A stretch of 64,000 nt of DNA, from assembly GCF_013409255.1 (NCBI RefSeq), contig NZ_JACCAS010000001.1, positions 3,844,001-3,908,000 of the forward strand, given 5' to 3'. The first letter of the stretch is position 1. Every line of letters begins with the position of its first letter. The DNA comes from Paraburkholderia bryophila. Its GTDB lineage: Bacteria > Pseudomonadota > Gammaproteobacteria > Burkholderiales > Burkholderiaceae. This document shows, one piece after another, positions 42,382 to 51,961 of this stretch. A model generated the notes under the pieces. That model was given only the letters and a program-made list of their open reading frames with translations. It was not told where the DNA came from and did not search any database. The position numbers and the translations under genes are program-made.

Positions 42382-44863
42382 CCGGCGGTTCTCCATACAG
42401 GGCCGCGCGGGGTGTCCGTGCGGCCGGTTGAGTGTGGTCCGACGCGTTCGTGTCGCTTGCCGCATGTAAGGCGTCCAGCGCGTCGAGAATCGCCTCGGGC
42501 GTGGCCGGCGCGCGTAAGGGCGGCGCTTGCTCCGCGTTCGGCACGGCAGCCGCGATGGCGTCGCGAATCGCCAGAAACACCGAGAACGGCAGCAACAACG
42601 GCGGCTCGCCGACCGCCTTCGAGTGGAACACGGTCGGCTCGGCGTTGCGGTTCTGATAGAGCTGCACGTGGAATGCCGCCGGCGTGTCGCTCACCGCCGG
42701 AATCTTGTACGTGGACGGCGCATGCGTCATCAGACGGCCGTCGCGGTTCCACCATAATTCTTCGGTGGTGAGCCAGCCCATGCCCTGAATGAAGCCGCCT
42801 TCCACCTGGCCGATGTCGATCGCCGGATTGATCGACTGACCGGCGTCGTGCAGCACGTCCGCGCGCACCAGTTTCCATTCGCCGGTCAGCGTGTCGATCA
42901 CGACTTCCGACACCGCCGCGCCGTACGCAAAGTAATAAAACGGGTGACCGGTCAGCGTTTTCGCATCCCAATGCACCTTCGGCGTGGTGTAGAAACCGTC
43001 CGACCACAACTGCACGCGCGCCAGATACGCGGCGCTCACCAGTTGTTCGAACGGCATCGCGCCGCCGTTCACCGACACCTCGCCGTTGGCGAAGCGCACG
43101 TCGTTCGCGTGGCCGCCGAGTTGCTTCGCCGCAAGTTCGGCGAGCCGCGCGCGGATGGTGTGCGCGGCGGCTTCGGCGGCTTTGCCGTTCAGATCGCTAC
43201 CCGTCGATGCCGCAGTCGCCGAGGTGTTGGCGATCTTCGACGTGTCGGTTGCCGTGACCCGCACGCGCGTGAGCGGCAAACCCAATGCATTGGCGACGAC
43301 CTGCGCGACCTTCGTGTTGAGCCCCTGGCCCATCTCGGTGCCGCCGTGATTGACCAGCACCGAGCCGTCTTTGTACACATGCACCAGCGCGCCGGCCTGG
43401 TTCAGAAACGGCACATTGAACGAAATGCCGAACTTCACCGGCGAGAACGACAGACCGCGTTTGAGCACCGGGCTCGTTGCGTTGAAGGCCGCGATTTCCG
43501 CGCGGCGTGCGCGATAGTCGCTGGTGTCGAGCAACTCGTTGGTCAGCGGCGCGATCACGTTGTCTTCGACGCGCTGTCCGTACGGCGTCGTATTGCGCTC
43601 GCCGATCCCGTAGTAATTGGCGACGCGCACGTCGAGCGGATCGCGCTTCAATTCACGTGCGATGCTGTCGATCATCACCTCCATCACGAGCGCGCCTTGC
43701 GGACCGCCGAAGCCGCGAAACGCGGTGTTCGACTGCGTGTTGGTCTTGCAGCACAGCGCGACGATATCGACGTCGGACAGGTAGTACGCATTGTCGAAGT
43801 GGCACACGGCGCGCGTCGCGACGGCGCCGGAGAGGTCGGCGGAATAGCCCGCGCGCAAAGCGATTTCGACGCGCGCGCCGAGAATGCGGCCGTTGTCGTC
43901 GAAGCCGGCTTCGTACGTATAGACTGCGTCGTGGCGCTTGCCGGTGATCATGAAATCGTCGTCGCGATCGGCGCGCAGTTTGACCGGGCGGCGCAGCAGT
44001 TTCGCCGCCAGCGAAGCCACGCACGCGAACACTGCCGATTGCGATTCCTTGCCGCCGAAGCCGCCGCCCATGCGCCGGCATTCGCACACCACGCTATGCG
44101 CCGGCCAGTCGAGCATATGCGCGACCACCTGCTGCATTTCGCTCGGATGCTGCGTCGAACTGTAGACCAGCATGCCGTCCATTTCTTTCGGCACCGCGTA
44201 GGCAATCTGGCCTTCGAGATAAAACTGTTCCTGGCCGCCGACTTCGAACGTGGCGGCGATTCGGTGCGGCGCGGCGGCGATTTTCGCGGCCGGCTCGCCG
44301 CGCTTCAGATGCAGCGGCGGCAGCACGTATTGCTGCTTCGCCTTGGCTTCGGCGGGTGTGAGGATCGCTTCGAGCGGCTCGTAGCGGATCACGTCGTCGC
44401 TTTTCGCGAGTGCGGCGGCGCGGCGCGCGAGGTCGTGGCTTTCGGCGATCACGGCGAAGACCGGCTGGCCGAGATACAGCACTTCGTCGACGGCGAGAAT
44501 CGGGTCGTCGTGCAGCACCGGGCCGCAATTGTTTTCGCCGGGGATATCTTCCGCGGTGAGCACGGCGATCACGCCGGGTGCGTTTCTTATCGCGTCCAGA
44601 TTCATCGAGACGATCCGCGCGTGCGCGTGGCGCGACAGGCCAAGCGCGGCGTGCAGCGTGCCGTGCAGTTCGGCGATGTCGTCCGTATAGGTCGCTTCGC
44701 CGCTGACGTGCAGCGCCGCGGATTCGTGCGGCAGCGAGACGCCGATTGCCGTGTCTTTGTCGAGCGAGGCGACGTGTCTGGCGGCCGGATTCGCGGCGTG
44801 CCTGGCAGCCTGATTCACGATCGGTTTCACGGCCGGATCGACGAAAGCATCGGTGCGGTTCAT
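42362..44863 (-). CDS. xdhB: Xanthine dehydrogenase molybdenum-binding subunit
   Basis: The 833-residue large subunit oxidises hypoxanthine and xanthine to urate. Family motifs are GEATYTDDIAELHGTLHAALGLS at the start, QEQFYLEGQIAYAVP, RRMGGGFGGKE, TAFRGFGGPQG, the GTEMGQGLNTKV segment and the KAVGEPPLLL motif with the catalytic Glu near the C-terminus. AAGGAG precedes ATG 44863, which overlaps the xdhA stop (TGATG). About 50 residues at the N-terminus are an extra Ala/His/Asn-rich tail. Confidence 0.96.
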   Translation of the reverse strand: MNRTDAFVDPAVKPIVNQAARHAANPAARHVASLDKDTAIGVSLPHESAALHVSGEATYTDDIAELHGTLHAALGLSRHAHARIVSMNLDAIRNAPGVIAVLTAEDIPGENNCGPVLHDDPILAVDEVLYLGQPVFAVIAESHDLARRAAALAKSDDVIRYEPLEAILTPAEAKAKQQYVLPPLHLKRGEPAAKIAAAPHRIAATFEVGGQEQFYLEGQIAYAVPKEMDGMLVYSSTQHPSEMQQVVAHMLDWPAHSVVCECRRMGGGFGGKESQSAVFACVASLAAKLLRRPVKLRADRDDDFMITGKRHDAVYTYEAGFDDNGRILGARVEIALRAGYSADLSGAVATRAVCHFDNAYYLSDVDIVALCCKTNTQSNTAFRGFGGPQGALVMEVMIDSIARELKRDPLDVRVANYYGIGERNTTPYGQRVEDNVIAPLTNELLDTSDYRARRAEIAAFNATSPVLKRGLSFSPVKFGISFNVPFLNQAGALVHVYKDGSVLVNHGGTEMGQGLNTKVAQVVANALGLPLTRVRVTATDTSKIANTSATAASTGSDLNGKAAEAAAHTIRARLAELAAKQLGGHANDVRFANGEVSVNGGAMPFEQLVSAAYLARVQLWSDGFYTTPKVHWDAKTLTGHPFYYFAYGAAVSEVVIDTLTGEWKLVRADVLHDAGQSINPAIDIGQVEGGFIQGMGWLTTEELWWNRDGRLMTHAPSTYKIPAVSDTPAAFHVQLYQNRNAEPTVFHSKAVGEPPLLLPFSVFLAIRDAIAAAVPNAEQAPPLRAPATPEAILDALDALHAASDTNASDHTQPAARTPRAALYGEPPDASLAT

Positions 44864-46410
44864 CACGACGGCTCCTTCGCCACGAGGGCGTCCGGTGCGC
44901 CGGTCTCGAATGCGAACGCATTCACGTCGCACAGCGCGAGCGGCGCGTCGTCGCGGGTTTCGAGGTGGAAGCGCCACAGTACGTTGCGCGCCACCTTCAG
45001 CCGGTAAGCGCTCGACGCGCGCATGTCGCTAAGCGGCTGGTAATCGGCGACGAGTGCGTTCATTGCTTGCCGCGCGGTGCTTTCGTTCCATGGCGCGCCG
45101 CTCAGCGCGGCTTCGGTTTGCGCGGCGCGCTTCGGCGTGGCCGCCATGCCGCCGAACGCGATTCGGGCTTGCCGGATCGTGCCGGTTTCGTCGATCTGCA
45201 AGGCAAAGGCCGCGCACACCGCCGAGATGTCCTGATCGTAGCGTTTCGCCACCTTGTAGGTGCGAAAGCGCAGCGTGCCCGCCGGCCGCGGCACGCGCAG
45301 CGCCGCGACGAATTCGCCGGCCGCCAGCGCGGTTTTCTGATAGCCGAGGTAGAGCGCGTCGAGCGGCAGCGTGCGGGTTGTCGGGCCGTGACGCAGCACG
45401 ACTTCGGCGTCGAGCGCGAGCAGCGCCGGCATCGAATCGCCGATCGGCGAACCGTTCGCGACATTGCCGCCGAGCGTGCCGGCGTTGCGGATCGGCAGCG
45501 ACGCGAAGCGGGTCCACAGTTCGGCGAGTTCGGGGTAATCGACGGCGAGCGCGGCGTACGCGTCTTCGAGCGTGACGGCGGCGCCGATCGTCAGCGTTTG
45601 CGCGTCGCGCTCGATCGTCTTCAATTCGGCGACGTTGCCGATATACAGAATGTCGCCGAGATCGCGGAACTGTTTGGTGACCCACAGGCCGACGTCGGTG
45701 CTGCCGGCCAACAGGCGCGCCTGCGGATGCTCGGCACGCAGACGGGCGAAGGCGTCGAGCGAAACCGGCGCGTGGAAGGCGGGCGAGCCAAACGCGGCGC
45801 CGCGTGCGTCGGGCGCGCGATATTCGAAGGTGTCGCTGCGTTGCAGCGCGCGCAGTTGCTGCGCGATGGCCCGGCGGTCCAGCGTCACGCGCGGGTACTG
45901 CGGGTAATCGAACATTTTCTGCGACGCGTCGACGATTGGCCGATAGCCGGTGCAGCGGCACAGATTGCCGGATAGCGCGGCGTTGATCTCGTCGCGGGTG
46001 GGCAGGCCGGCGGCGGCCGGCTGGTTTTCGTACAGCGCCCACATCGACATCACGAAGCCGGGCGTGCAGAAACCGCATTGGGAGCCGTGGCAATCCACCA
46101 TGGCTTGCTGGACGGGGTGCAGCGTGCCGTCGGCGGCGCGCAGGTCTTCGACGCTGAAGAGGGCGCGGCCGTCGAGCGTGGGCAGGAACTGGATGCAGGC
46201 GTTGACCGCTTTCAGCGCCAGCTCGCCGTGCGCGTCCAGTTCGCCGATCACGACCGTGCAGGCGCCGCAGTCGCCTTCCGCGCAGCCTTCCTTGGTGCCC
46301 GTGCAATGCAGATCCTCGCGCAGGTGCTGAAGCACGGTGCGCGTTGCCGGGACGTCCGCGATTTCACGGACGGACCCCTGGTGATAAAAGCGGATGGTTT
46401 GCGATGTCAT
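44863..46410 (-). CDS. xdhA: Xanthine dehydrogenase small (Fe-S/FAD) subunit
   Basis: A 515-residue subunit carrying two [2Fe-2S] clusters and FAD. Plant-type cluster Cys43, Cys48, Cys51 and Cys72; second cluster Cys112, Cys115, Cys151 and Cys153 (QCGFCTPGFVMS, NLCRCTGYRP). The FAD domain has LLAGSTDVGLWV, RNAGTLGGNVANGSPIGD and the C-terminal RVPRPAG...FRTYKVAKRYDQDIS. The frame is open to 46494; ATG 46410 gives the usual start MTSQTIRFYHQGS. It is the first gene of xdhABC. Confidence 0.96.
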   Translation of the reverse strand: MTSQTIRFYHQGSVREIADVPATRTVLQHLREDLHCTGTKEGCAEGDCGACTVVIGELDAHGELALKAVNACIQFLPTLDGRALFSVEDLRAADGTLHPVQQAMVDCHGSQCGFCTPGFVMSMWALYENQPAAAGLPTRDEINAALSGNLCRCTGYRPIVDASQKMFDYPQYPRVTLDRRAIAQQLRALQRSDTFEYRAPDARGAAFGSPAFHAPVSLDAFARLRAEHPQARLLAGSTDVGLWVTKQFRDLGDILYIGNVAELKTIERDAQTLTIGAAVTLEDAYAALAVDYPELAELWTRFASLPIRNAGTLGGNVANGSPIGDSMPALLALDAEVVLRHGPTTRTLPLDALYLGYQKTALAAGEFVAALRVPRPAGTLRFRTYKVAKRYDQDISAVCAAFALQIDETGTIRQARIAFGGMAATPKRAAQTEAALSGAPWNESTARQAMNALVADYQPLSDMRASSAYRLKVARNVLWRFHLETRDDAPLALCDVNAFAFETGAPDALVAKEPS

Positions 46411-46543
46411 GGCGAATCCAGAAGACAGTGCGGACCGGGCGCGCGTTACGCGTGGGGTCGCGCCAAAGCCGGCCTCGCGCACGTAGATCGCCATCCAGTT
46501 CCGAATTTAGCACTACCCAGTCTCAAAAATATTTCCCATGGCG

Positions 46544-46576
46544 CATGACGCTTATTCGGATGCGGTCATGAATAAG
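46544..46576. promoter_or_regulatory. Interlocked inverted repeats upstream of xdhA
   Basis: CATGAC (46544-46549) pairs with GTCATG (46565-46570), and CTTATTC (46551-46557) pairs with GAATAAG (46570-46576). The two dyads overlap and sit about 135-165 bp before the xdhA start, a plausible binding site for a purine-responsive regulator. Confidence 0.45.
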
Positions 46577-46710
46577 TACGATTCGCGCCGCGCCGGGAAG
46601 TTGCGTGGCGATGGAAATGGCGCAAAGGCAGATGGGGTGGGGTGCGGCGGGGATGTGTTGCGGAATGCGTGCGGGCACGGCGCGGTAGGGAGGGCGAACG
46701 CAATTGGCGC

Positions 46711-46761
46711 AAAAAAACGCCGGAGTTCGCGCCGCCGCGAACGGCGGCCGGCACTCCGGCG
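46711..46761 (-). terminator. dsbB terminator
   Basis: Outer stem CGCCGGAGT/ACTCCGGCG enclosing a second GC-rich stem; on the minus strand it is followed by seven T. It starts 23 bp after the dsbB stop. Confidence 0.85.
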
Positions 46762-46783
46762 CTATTTCAATACCGCGGGTGGT

Positions 46784-47296
<513 letters not shown>

Positions 47297-47395
47297 TTAT
47301 GTGGCTGTCTTGGAAACGGAAAGGGCGGGTGCCCGCGATTCTAGCGCGAACCCCCGCCCCGCCGCTTATCGCGGTATTACGTCCTCTTCACCCGC

Positions 47396-48775
47396 TCAAC
47401 GAATCGCGTTCAGCACCGCCTCCGCAGCCCGGCCGATGGTGAGCAACGCGTCGTCGGCATGCGGCGCGCCGGCCAGCATCAGCCCGACCGGCGCGTCGCC
47501 GCGCAGATGGCAGGGCAACGACAGCGCGCACGAATCGAGGAAGTTGAACACGCTCGGATTGCGCAGGATCAACGCATTGGTGCGGCCGAACGCGTCGTCG
47601 TCGTGCACCAGGTCGGCCACGCGCGGCGGCAGCACCGGCACGGTCGGCGCGACCACCGCGTCGAAACGCTGCCACAGCGTGCGCGCGGCCTCGTCCAGCA
47701 GCGCCTGGCGCTCGGCGAGCAGGTCCAGATAGTCGACGGCGCTGGCCGGCTGGCCTTTGAGAATGCGCACCAGCACGCGCGGATCGTATTGCTCGCGGTG
47801 CTTCTCCAGCAACGGACGGTGCCACGCATACGCTTCGATCGGCGAAAAGCCGAAGCGGTTGATCTCCGGCAGACGGTCGAGCGGCGCGAACCGCACTTCG
47901 GTGACGATTGCGCCGGCCGCTTCCAGATGCTTGAGCGCGGTGTCGATCGCGGCGGCGACGGCCGGTTCGACGCCGTCGGTGACGAAGTTGGTCAGCACGC
48001 CGAGGCGCACGCCTTCGAGCGGCCGGGCGGCCGGAATGCGCGGCTCGAGGCCCGCCAGCATCCGGTCCACCAGCGCGCAGCACGCCACCGAGACGCCGAT
48101 CGGGCCGAACGAATCGAGCGTCGACGACAGTGGCACGCCGCCTTGCCTGGGAATCCGGTCGGCGGTCGGTTTGAAGCCGGTCAGCCCGCACAGCGCAGCG
48201 GGGATGCGGATCGAACCACCCGTGTCGGTGCCGAGCGCGATCGCCGCCATGCCGTCCGCGACCGAAGCCGCCGCGCCCGACGACGAACCGCCCGAAATCC
48301 GCTCGTCACCCTTTACGCCGCGCTGGTACGGCGACAGCGGGTTGCCGTAGTGCGGATTCAGGCCGAGTCCGGAGAACGCGAACTCGCTCATGTTGGTGCG
48401 TCCGACCAGCACGGCGCCCGCCCGCTTCAGACGCGCGACCACCACCGCATCCGCTTTGGCGGCGGGTGCGTGGGCGAGCACGACGGAGCCGGCGCGGGTC
48501 GGCTGGCCTTCGATATCGAACAGGTCCTTGACCGACACCGGAATCCCGGCGAGCGGCGACAGGACCGTGCCGGCGGCGCGCAGGCGGTCGTGCGCGTCGG
48601 CGGCGGCGCGGGCGTTGTCCGCGTCGACGTGCATGAAGACGGCCGCGCCCTGGCCGGCCGGATCGGCGATCCGTTCGAGCGCGGTTTCGACCAGCGCGCG
48701 GCTGGTGGTGCGGCCGGCGGCGAGATCGGCGGTGAGCTGGGCAAGCGGTGGGAAGGGCGTGAAGGCAGTGGCCAT
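47396..48775 (-). CDS. Amidase (amidase-signature family)
   Basis: A 459-residue amidase hydrolysing a C-N amide bond. The Ser-cisSer-Lys triad is visible: Lys83 in PVSVKDLFD, Ser164-166 in SGGSSSGAA, Ser188 in LGTDTGGSIRIP. The frame is open to 49039, but ATG 48775 gives the normal start MATAFTPFPPLAQL. It belongs to a group with a GntR regulator, an ACS-family permease and a DUF2848 protein, suggesting catabolism of an imported amide; the substrate is not evident. It is not in a gatCAB context. Confidence 0.92.
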   Translation of the reverse strand: MATAFTPFPPLAQLTADLAAGRTTSRALVETALERIADPAGQGAAVFMHVDADNARAAADAHDRLRAAGTVLSPLAGIPVSVKDLFDIEGQPTRAGSVVLAHAPAAKADAVVVARLKRAGAVLVGRTNMSEFAFSGLGLNPHYGNPLSPYQRGVKGDERISGGSSSGAAASVADGMAAIALGTDTGGSIRIPAALCGLTGFKPTADRIPRQGGVPLSSTLDSFGPIGVSVACCALVDRMLAGLEPRIPAARPLEGVRLGVLTNFVTDGVEPAVAAAIDTALKHLEAAGAIVTEVRFAPLDRLPEINRFGFSPIEAYAWHRPLLEKHREQYDPRVLVRILKGQPASAVDYLDLLAERQALLDEAARTLWQRFDAVVAPTVPVLPPRVADLVHDDDAFGRTNALILRNPSVFNFLDSCALSLPCHLRGDAPVGLMLAGAPHADDALLTIGRAAEAVLNAIR

Positions 48776-48860
48776 GATGTCGGTATGAATCCGGTTGAAC
48801 CGGGCAAGCCGGTTGAGTTCGATTGAGAGCGCGCCGTTCAAGGCGTTCGGTCGAGGGCGC

Positions 48861-49541
48861 TTACATCCGGCTGAACAGCGTCGCGCGGAACGCCTCGATA
48901 TGCTTCTGCACCGACTCGCGCGCGCCTTCGGCGTCGCGTTCGCGCAGCAGACGAAACAGTTCGAGATGCTCCTCGTGAACATCTTCCAGATGATGCGGCT
49001 CGGACAGCGAAATGAACCAGAAGCGCAGTGAGCGCTCATGCAAGCCCCGCAGAATATCGGCCAGCACCGGATTGCGCGACGCCGCCGAAATCGCCAGATG
49101 GAATTCGCGGTCGATATCCATCATGCCTTCAATGTCGTGCGCGGCGACGCACACCGACGAGCGCTCCAGCAGCGCCTGCATCGCGTCGTAATCGTGCTGC
49201 TGCGCGTGGCGCGCGGCCAGCTCGACGCAGTAGCTTTCGTTCACGAGCCGCACGTCGATGATCGCGAGCACGTCGTCGAGCGAAACCGGGCGGACCATGA
49301 TGCCTTTGCGCGGCATGATGGTCAGCATGCCTTCGTGCACCAGCCGATGCAGCGCCTGATGCACCGGCGTGCGGCCGATGCCGGTCAGCGCCATCAGCTC
49401 CGCTTCGTTGAGCACCTCGCTCGGCCGCAAACGCATCGTGATGATCTCGCGTTTGACGAACGCATAGGCCTGTTCGGCGAGGCTCGCGCTAGCGGTCTCG
49501 CGGGTGGGTCGGGAAGGGCGGGCAGTCTGCAAAAGCGTCAT
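48861..49541 (-). CDS. GntR-family regulator with FCD domain
   Basis: A 226-residue repressor. Residues 20-85 hold a GntR winged helix (AYAFVKREIITMRLRPSEVLNEAELMALTGIGRTPVHQALHRLVHEGML). Residues 95-215 hold an FCD ligand-binding domain with the metal-site pattern (DVRLVNES, DREFHLAIS, EHLELFRLL). It likely controls the adjacent amidase, permease and DUF2848 genes. The frame is open to 49685; the first ATG matching family length is 49541. Confidence 0.9.
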   Translation of the reverse strand: MTLLQTARPSRPTRETASASLAEQAYAFVKREIITMRLRPSEVLNEAELMALTGIGRTPVHQALHRLVHEGMLTIMPRKGIMVRPVSLDDVLAIIDVRLVNESYCVELAARHAQQHDYDAMQALLERSSVCVAAHDIEGMMDIDREFHLAISAASRNPVLADILRGLHERSLRFWFISLSEPHHLEDVHEEHLELFRLLRERDAEGARESVQKHIEAFRATLFSRM

Positions 49542-49705
49542 GTGTGGAACTGGCGGGCGATGTCGTCCGCATTGTAGAGCAAGGTTTTGCGCGGGCGGCG
49601 CGGCCAGGGCGGGTGGCCGCCGCATGCCGTGCCGCGTGGCGTGCATGCGCGCGTCCGCAAACAACGCGCACGTACGCAAACACAAACATCAAAGCCGCAA
49701 ACGCA

Positions 49706-51058
49706 TCAGGCGTTGCCCGGCATGGCGGCCGCCGCGTGCTGCACCTTCACGCGCGGCATCATCAGCGTCACCAGCCCGCCGACGATCAACGCCCCCGCGA
49801 TCAGCACCAGCCCAAGCGTCACGCTATGCGTCGCGTCCTTGACGATGCCGAGCACATACGGACTTACATAGCCCGCCAGATTCGCGATCGAGTTGATCAC
49901 CGCGATCCCGGCGACGGCCGCCGAGCCTTGCAGGAAGGTCGTCGACATCGACCAGAAGATGCCGAAGCCCGCGAGAATCCCGACATACGCAATCGACAAA
50001 CCGGTCACGGCGAGCGGAATCGAGTTCGTGACCGACGCGCTGCCGAGCAGTCCCGCCGCGCCGATAAAGCAGCACACCGCGTAATGCCAGCGCCGTTCGC
50101 CGGTGATATCCGACGAGCGCCCGATCAGAATCATGCCGATGCCCGCCGCCAGATAGGGAATCGCGGTGACGAAGCCATTGGTGACGAGGTTCGTCACGCC
50201 GAGATCCTTGACGATCTGCGGCAGCCAGAACGAGAAACCCGCGTTGCCGGTGACGAGGCAGAAGTAGATCAGCGTCAGCAGCCAGAAGCGGCCCGAACGC
50301 AGCGCCACCGCGAGGCTATGCTCGGCGCCGGCCGCCGCGGCCGCGCTGTTTTCCCGCGCGAGGCGCTGCAGGATCACGCGCTTTTCGTCGTCGGTCAGCC
50401 ACGCGGCTTCGGCCGGCGTGTTGCGCAACACGGCGAGCGCCCAGAAGCCGGCGAGGATCGACGGAATGCCTTCGATCAGAAACATCCACTGCCAGCCGCG
50501 CAAACCGTGCGTTTCATGCAGCGCCGACATCAGAAAGCCCGACAACGGCGCGCCGATAATGCCGGCCACCGGAATCGCCGCCATGAACACGGCGACCATC
50601 CGTGCACGCCGGTCGGAGGGAAACCAGAACGTCAGATAAAGCACCACGCCCGGCACCAGACCCGCTTCGGCGACGCCGAGGAAAAAGCGCAGCACGTAGA
50701 ACATCGTTTCGCTATGCACGAACATCATCAGACACGACAGCAGGCCCCACAGCATCGTGATGCGGGCGATCGTGGCGCGCGCGCCGAACTTTTTCAGCAG
50801 CAGATTGCTCGGCACTTCAAACACGAAATAACCGAAGAAAAAGATCCCCGCGCCGAGTCCGTACGCCGCGTTCGTGAGGCCCAGGTCGCCGGTGAACTGC
50901 AGCTTCGCGTAACCGATGTTGACGCGGTCCAGATACGACAGCACATAGACCAGAAACAGGAACGGCATGATGCGCCACGTGATCTTGCGCAGGGCGGCGG
51001 CTTCGAGCCACGCGTCGGAAGACGCGTCGGCGCTGACGGAGTGCGAAGGGGAGCTCAT
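49706..51058 (-). CDS. MFS permease, anion:cation symporter (ACS) type
   Basis: A 450-residue 12-helix transporter. ITWRIMPFLFLVYVLSYLDRVNIGYAKL with the D-R-x-N-I-G-x-A motif opens the family, then GYFVFEVPSNLLLKKFGARATIARI, RFFLGVAEAGLVPGVVLYLTFWFP and the second half from FWLLTLIYFC. ACS members carry organic anions such as aromatic acids, dicarboxylates or sugar acids. It starts 7 bp after the DUF2848 gene, and so shares its transcript. Confidence 0.9.
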   Translation of the reverse strand: MSSPSHSVSADASSDAWLEAAALRKITWRIMPFLFLVYVLSYLDRVNIGYAKLQFTGDLGLTNAAYGLGAGIFFFGYFVFEVPSNLLLKKFGARATIARITMLWGLLSCLMMFVHSETMFYVLRFFLGVAEAGLVPGVVLYLTFWFPSDRRARMVAVFMAAIPVAGIIGAPLSGFLMSALHETHGLRGWQWMFLIEGIPSILAGFWALAVLRNTPAEAAWLTDDEKRVILQRLARENSAAAAAGAEHSLAVALRSGRFWLLTLIYFCLVTGNAGFSFWLPQIVKDLGVTNLVTNGFVTAIPYLAAGIGMILIGRSSDITGERRWHYAVCCFIGAAGLLGSASVTNSIPLAVTGLSIAYVGILAGFGIFWSMSTTFLQGSAAVAGIAVINSIANLAGYVSPYVLGIVKDATHSVTLGLVLIAGALIVGGLVTLMMPRVKVQHAAAAMPGNA

Positions 51059-51065
51059 GGGTGCC

Positions 51066-51755
51066 TCATTCGACGATAGGTAGCGCGCGCACGCGATAAG
51101 CGTGGCGCAGCGTGCGGTTCAGGATCGGGTCGTGCAGTTCGAGTTCGAGCGCGTCGCCGTCGAGCATGCCGACGATGCCGCCCTGTACCGCCAGCGTGCC
51201 GCAGTACATCGCCGCACCGGCCGCGAGCGGCGCGCGCGTGAGCAGATCGGCGGCCGGCAACAGCGACGCGACGCTGCCTTGCTGATAGACGCGCCGCTCG
51301 CCGTTCGTCACGGCGTACGCGCGCAATTCCAGTTGGTCCCAGTGACCGGCGACGTCGTCGAAACGCCAGGCGTCGCGGGCGAGCGGCTTCGGGCACACCT
51401 GTTTGGACACCGTGACGCCGTAGGCCTCGACCTCGCGATCGGTGTGATCGGAGCCGACCGTGACGAGCAGGCCCGTTTTGCCATTCACCAGCACGCATTC
51501 GGCCTCGCCGCTGGACTTCACGCCGACCACGTCGATCTGCTCGGCCTGCGTCAGCAATTCCGCGCCGAGCCGGTAGAAGCACGGCGTGGTGGACGGCCGC
51601 TTCACGCCGAGTTCGGCCAGCTCGGCGATGTGATGCTCGATCGCGGCCTGATCGCGCCCGGCCCAGCCGGCAATCGTCAGACGGTTCACTTCGACGATCT
51701 CGGCGCGGCTGGCGCCGCTACGGTCTACAACGTTGAAAGACACCTGCTGCATCAC
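51066..51755 (-). CDS. DUF2848 protein
   Basis: A 229-residue protein of the DUF2848 family: IAGWAGRDQAAIEHHIAELAELGVKRPSTTPCFYRL, then VTVGSDHTDREVE and CKP-like VSKQVCPKP, and LAVQGGIVGMLDG. The fold and activity of DUF2848 are not established; some fumarylacetoacetase-like resemblance has been suggested for related proteins. Linked here to an amidase, permease and GntR regulator. MM start: 51755 or 51752; GGGAG lies upstream. Probably first gene of the operon. Confidence 0.85.
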   Translation of the reverse strand: MMQQVSFNVVDRSGASRAEIVEVNRLTIAGWAGRDQAAIEHHIAELAELGVKRPSTTPCFYRLGAELLTQAEQIDVVGVKSSGEAECVLVNGKTGLLVTVGSDHTDREVEAYGVTVSKQVCPKPLARDAWRFDDVAGHWDQLELRAYAVTNGERRVYQQGSVASLLPAADLLTRAPLAAGAAMYCGTLAVQGGIVGMLDGDALELELHDPILNRTLRHAYRVRALPIVE

Positions 51756-51777
51756 GCGACTCCCGTAAAAATATGCG

Positions 51778-51800
51778 TCAAATATTATTGTGATATTTCA
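51778..51800. promoter_or_regulatory. AT-rich dyad upstream of the DUF2848 operon
   Basis: TCAAATAT (51778-51785) and ATATTTCA (51793-51798 core) form 8-bp arms with one mismatch across a 7-bp centre, 23 bp before the DUF2848 start. A fitting place for the GntR/FCD repressor. Confidence 0.4.
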
Positions 51801-51961
51801 CAGGCGTCCAGCGTTTCAAAAACATTCCGGTTTGCGTGTTGCATCGAATCGTTCCGTGACCCGGCAAGCCCGTTCCGTGCGGATGTTCCGGCCGACAGGC
51901 GTGTCGCGATCCTTTGTTACACTGCGTTTTTGAGACATTACTTTCTGTAAGGATCGCATTC

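Larger units (their letters stand above)
46411..46783. other. Intergenic region between xdhA and dsbB
   Basis: Contains the xdh promoter region with two interlocked dyads (46544-46576) and the dsbB terminator (46711-46761). No gene is seen; frames through it are Arg/Gly-rich. Confidence 0.5.

Noticed and set aside
47388..48191. Second coding sequence overlapping the amidase gene in another frame
   Set aside because: Arg/Gly-rich composition and no ribosome site; the amidase frame carries all catalytic motifs.
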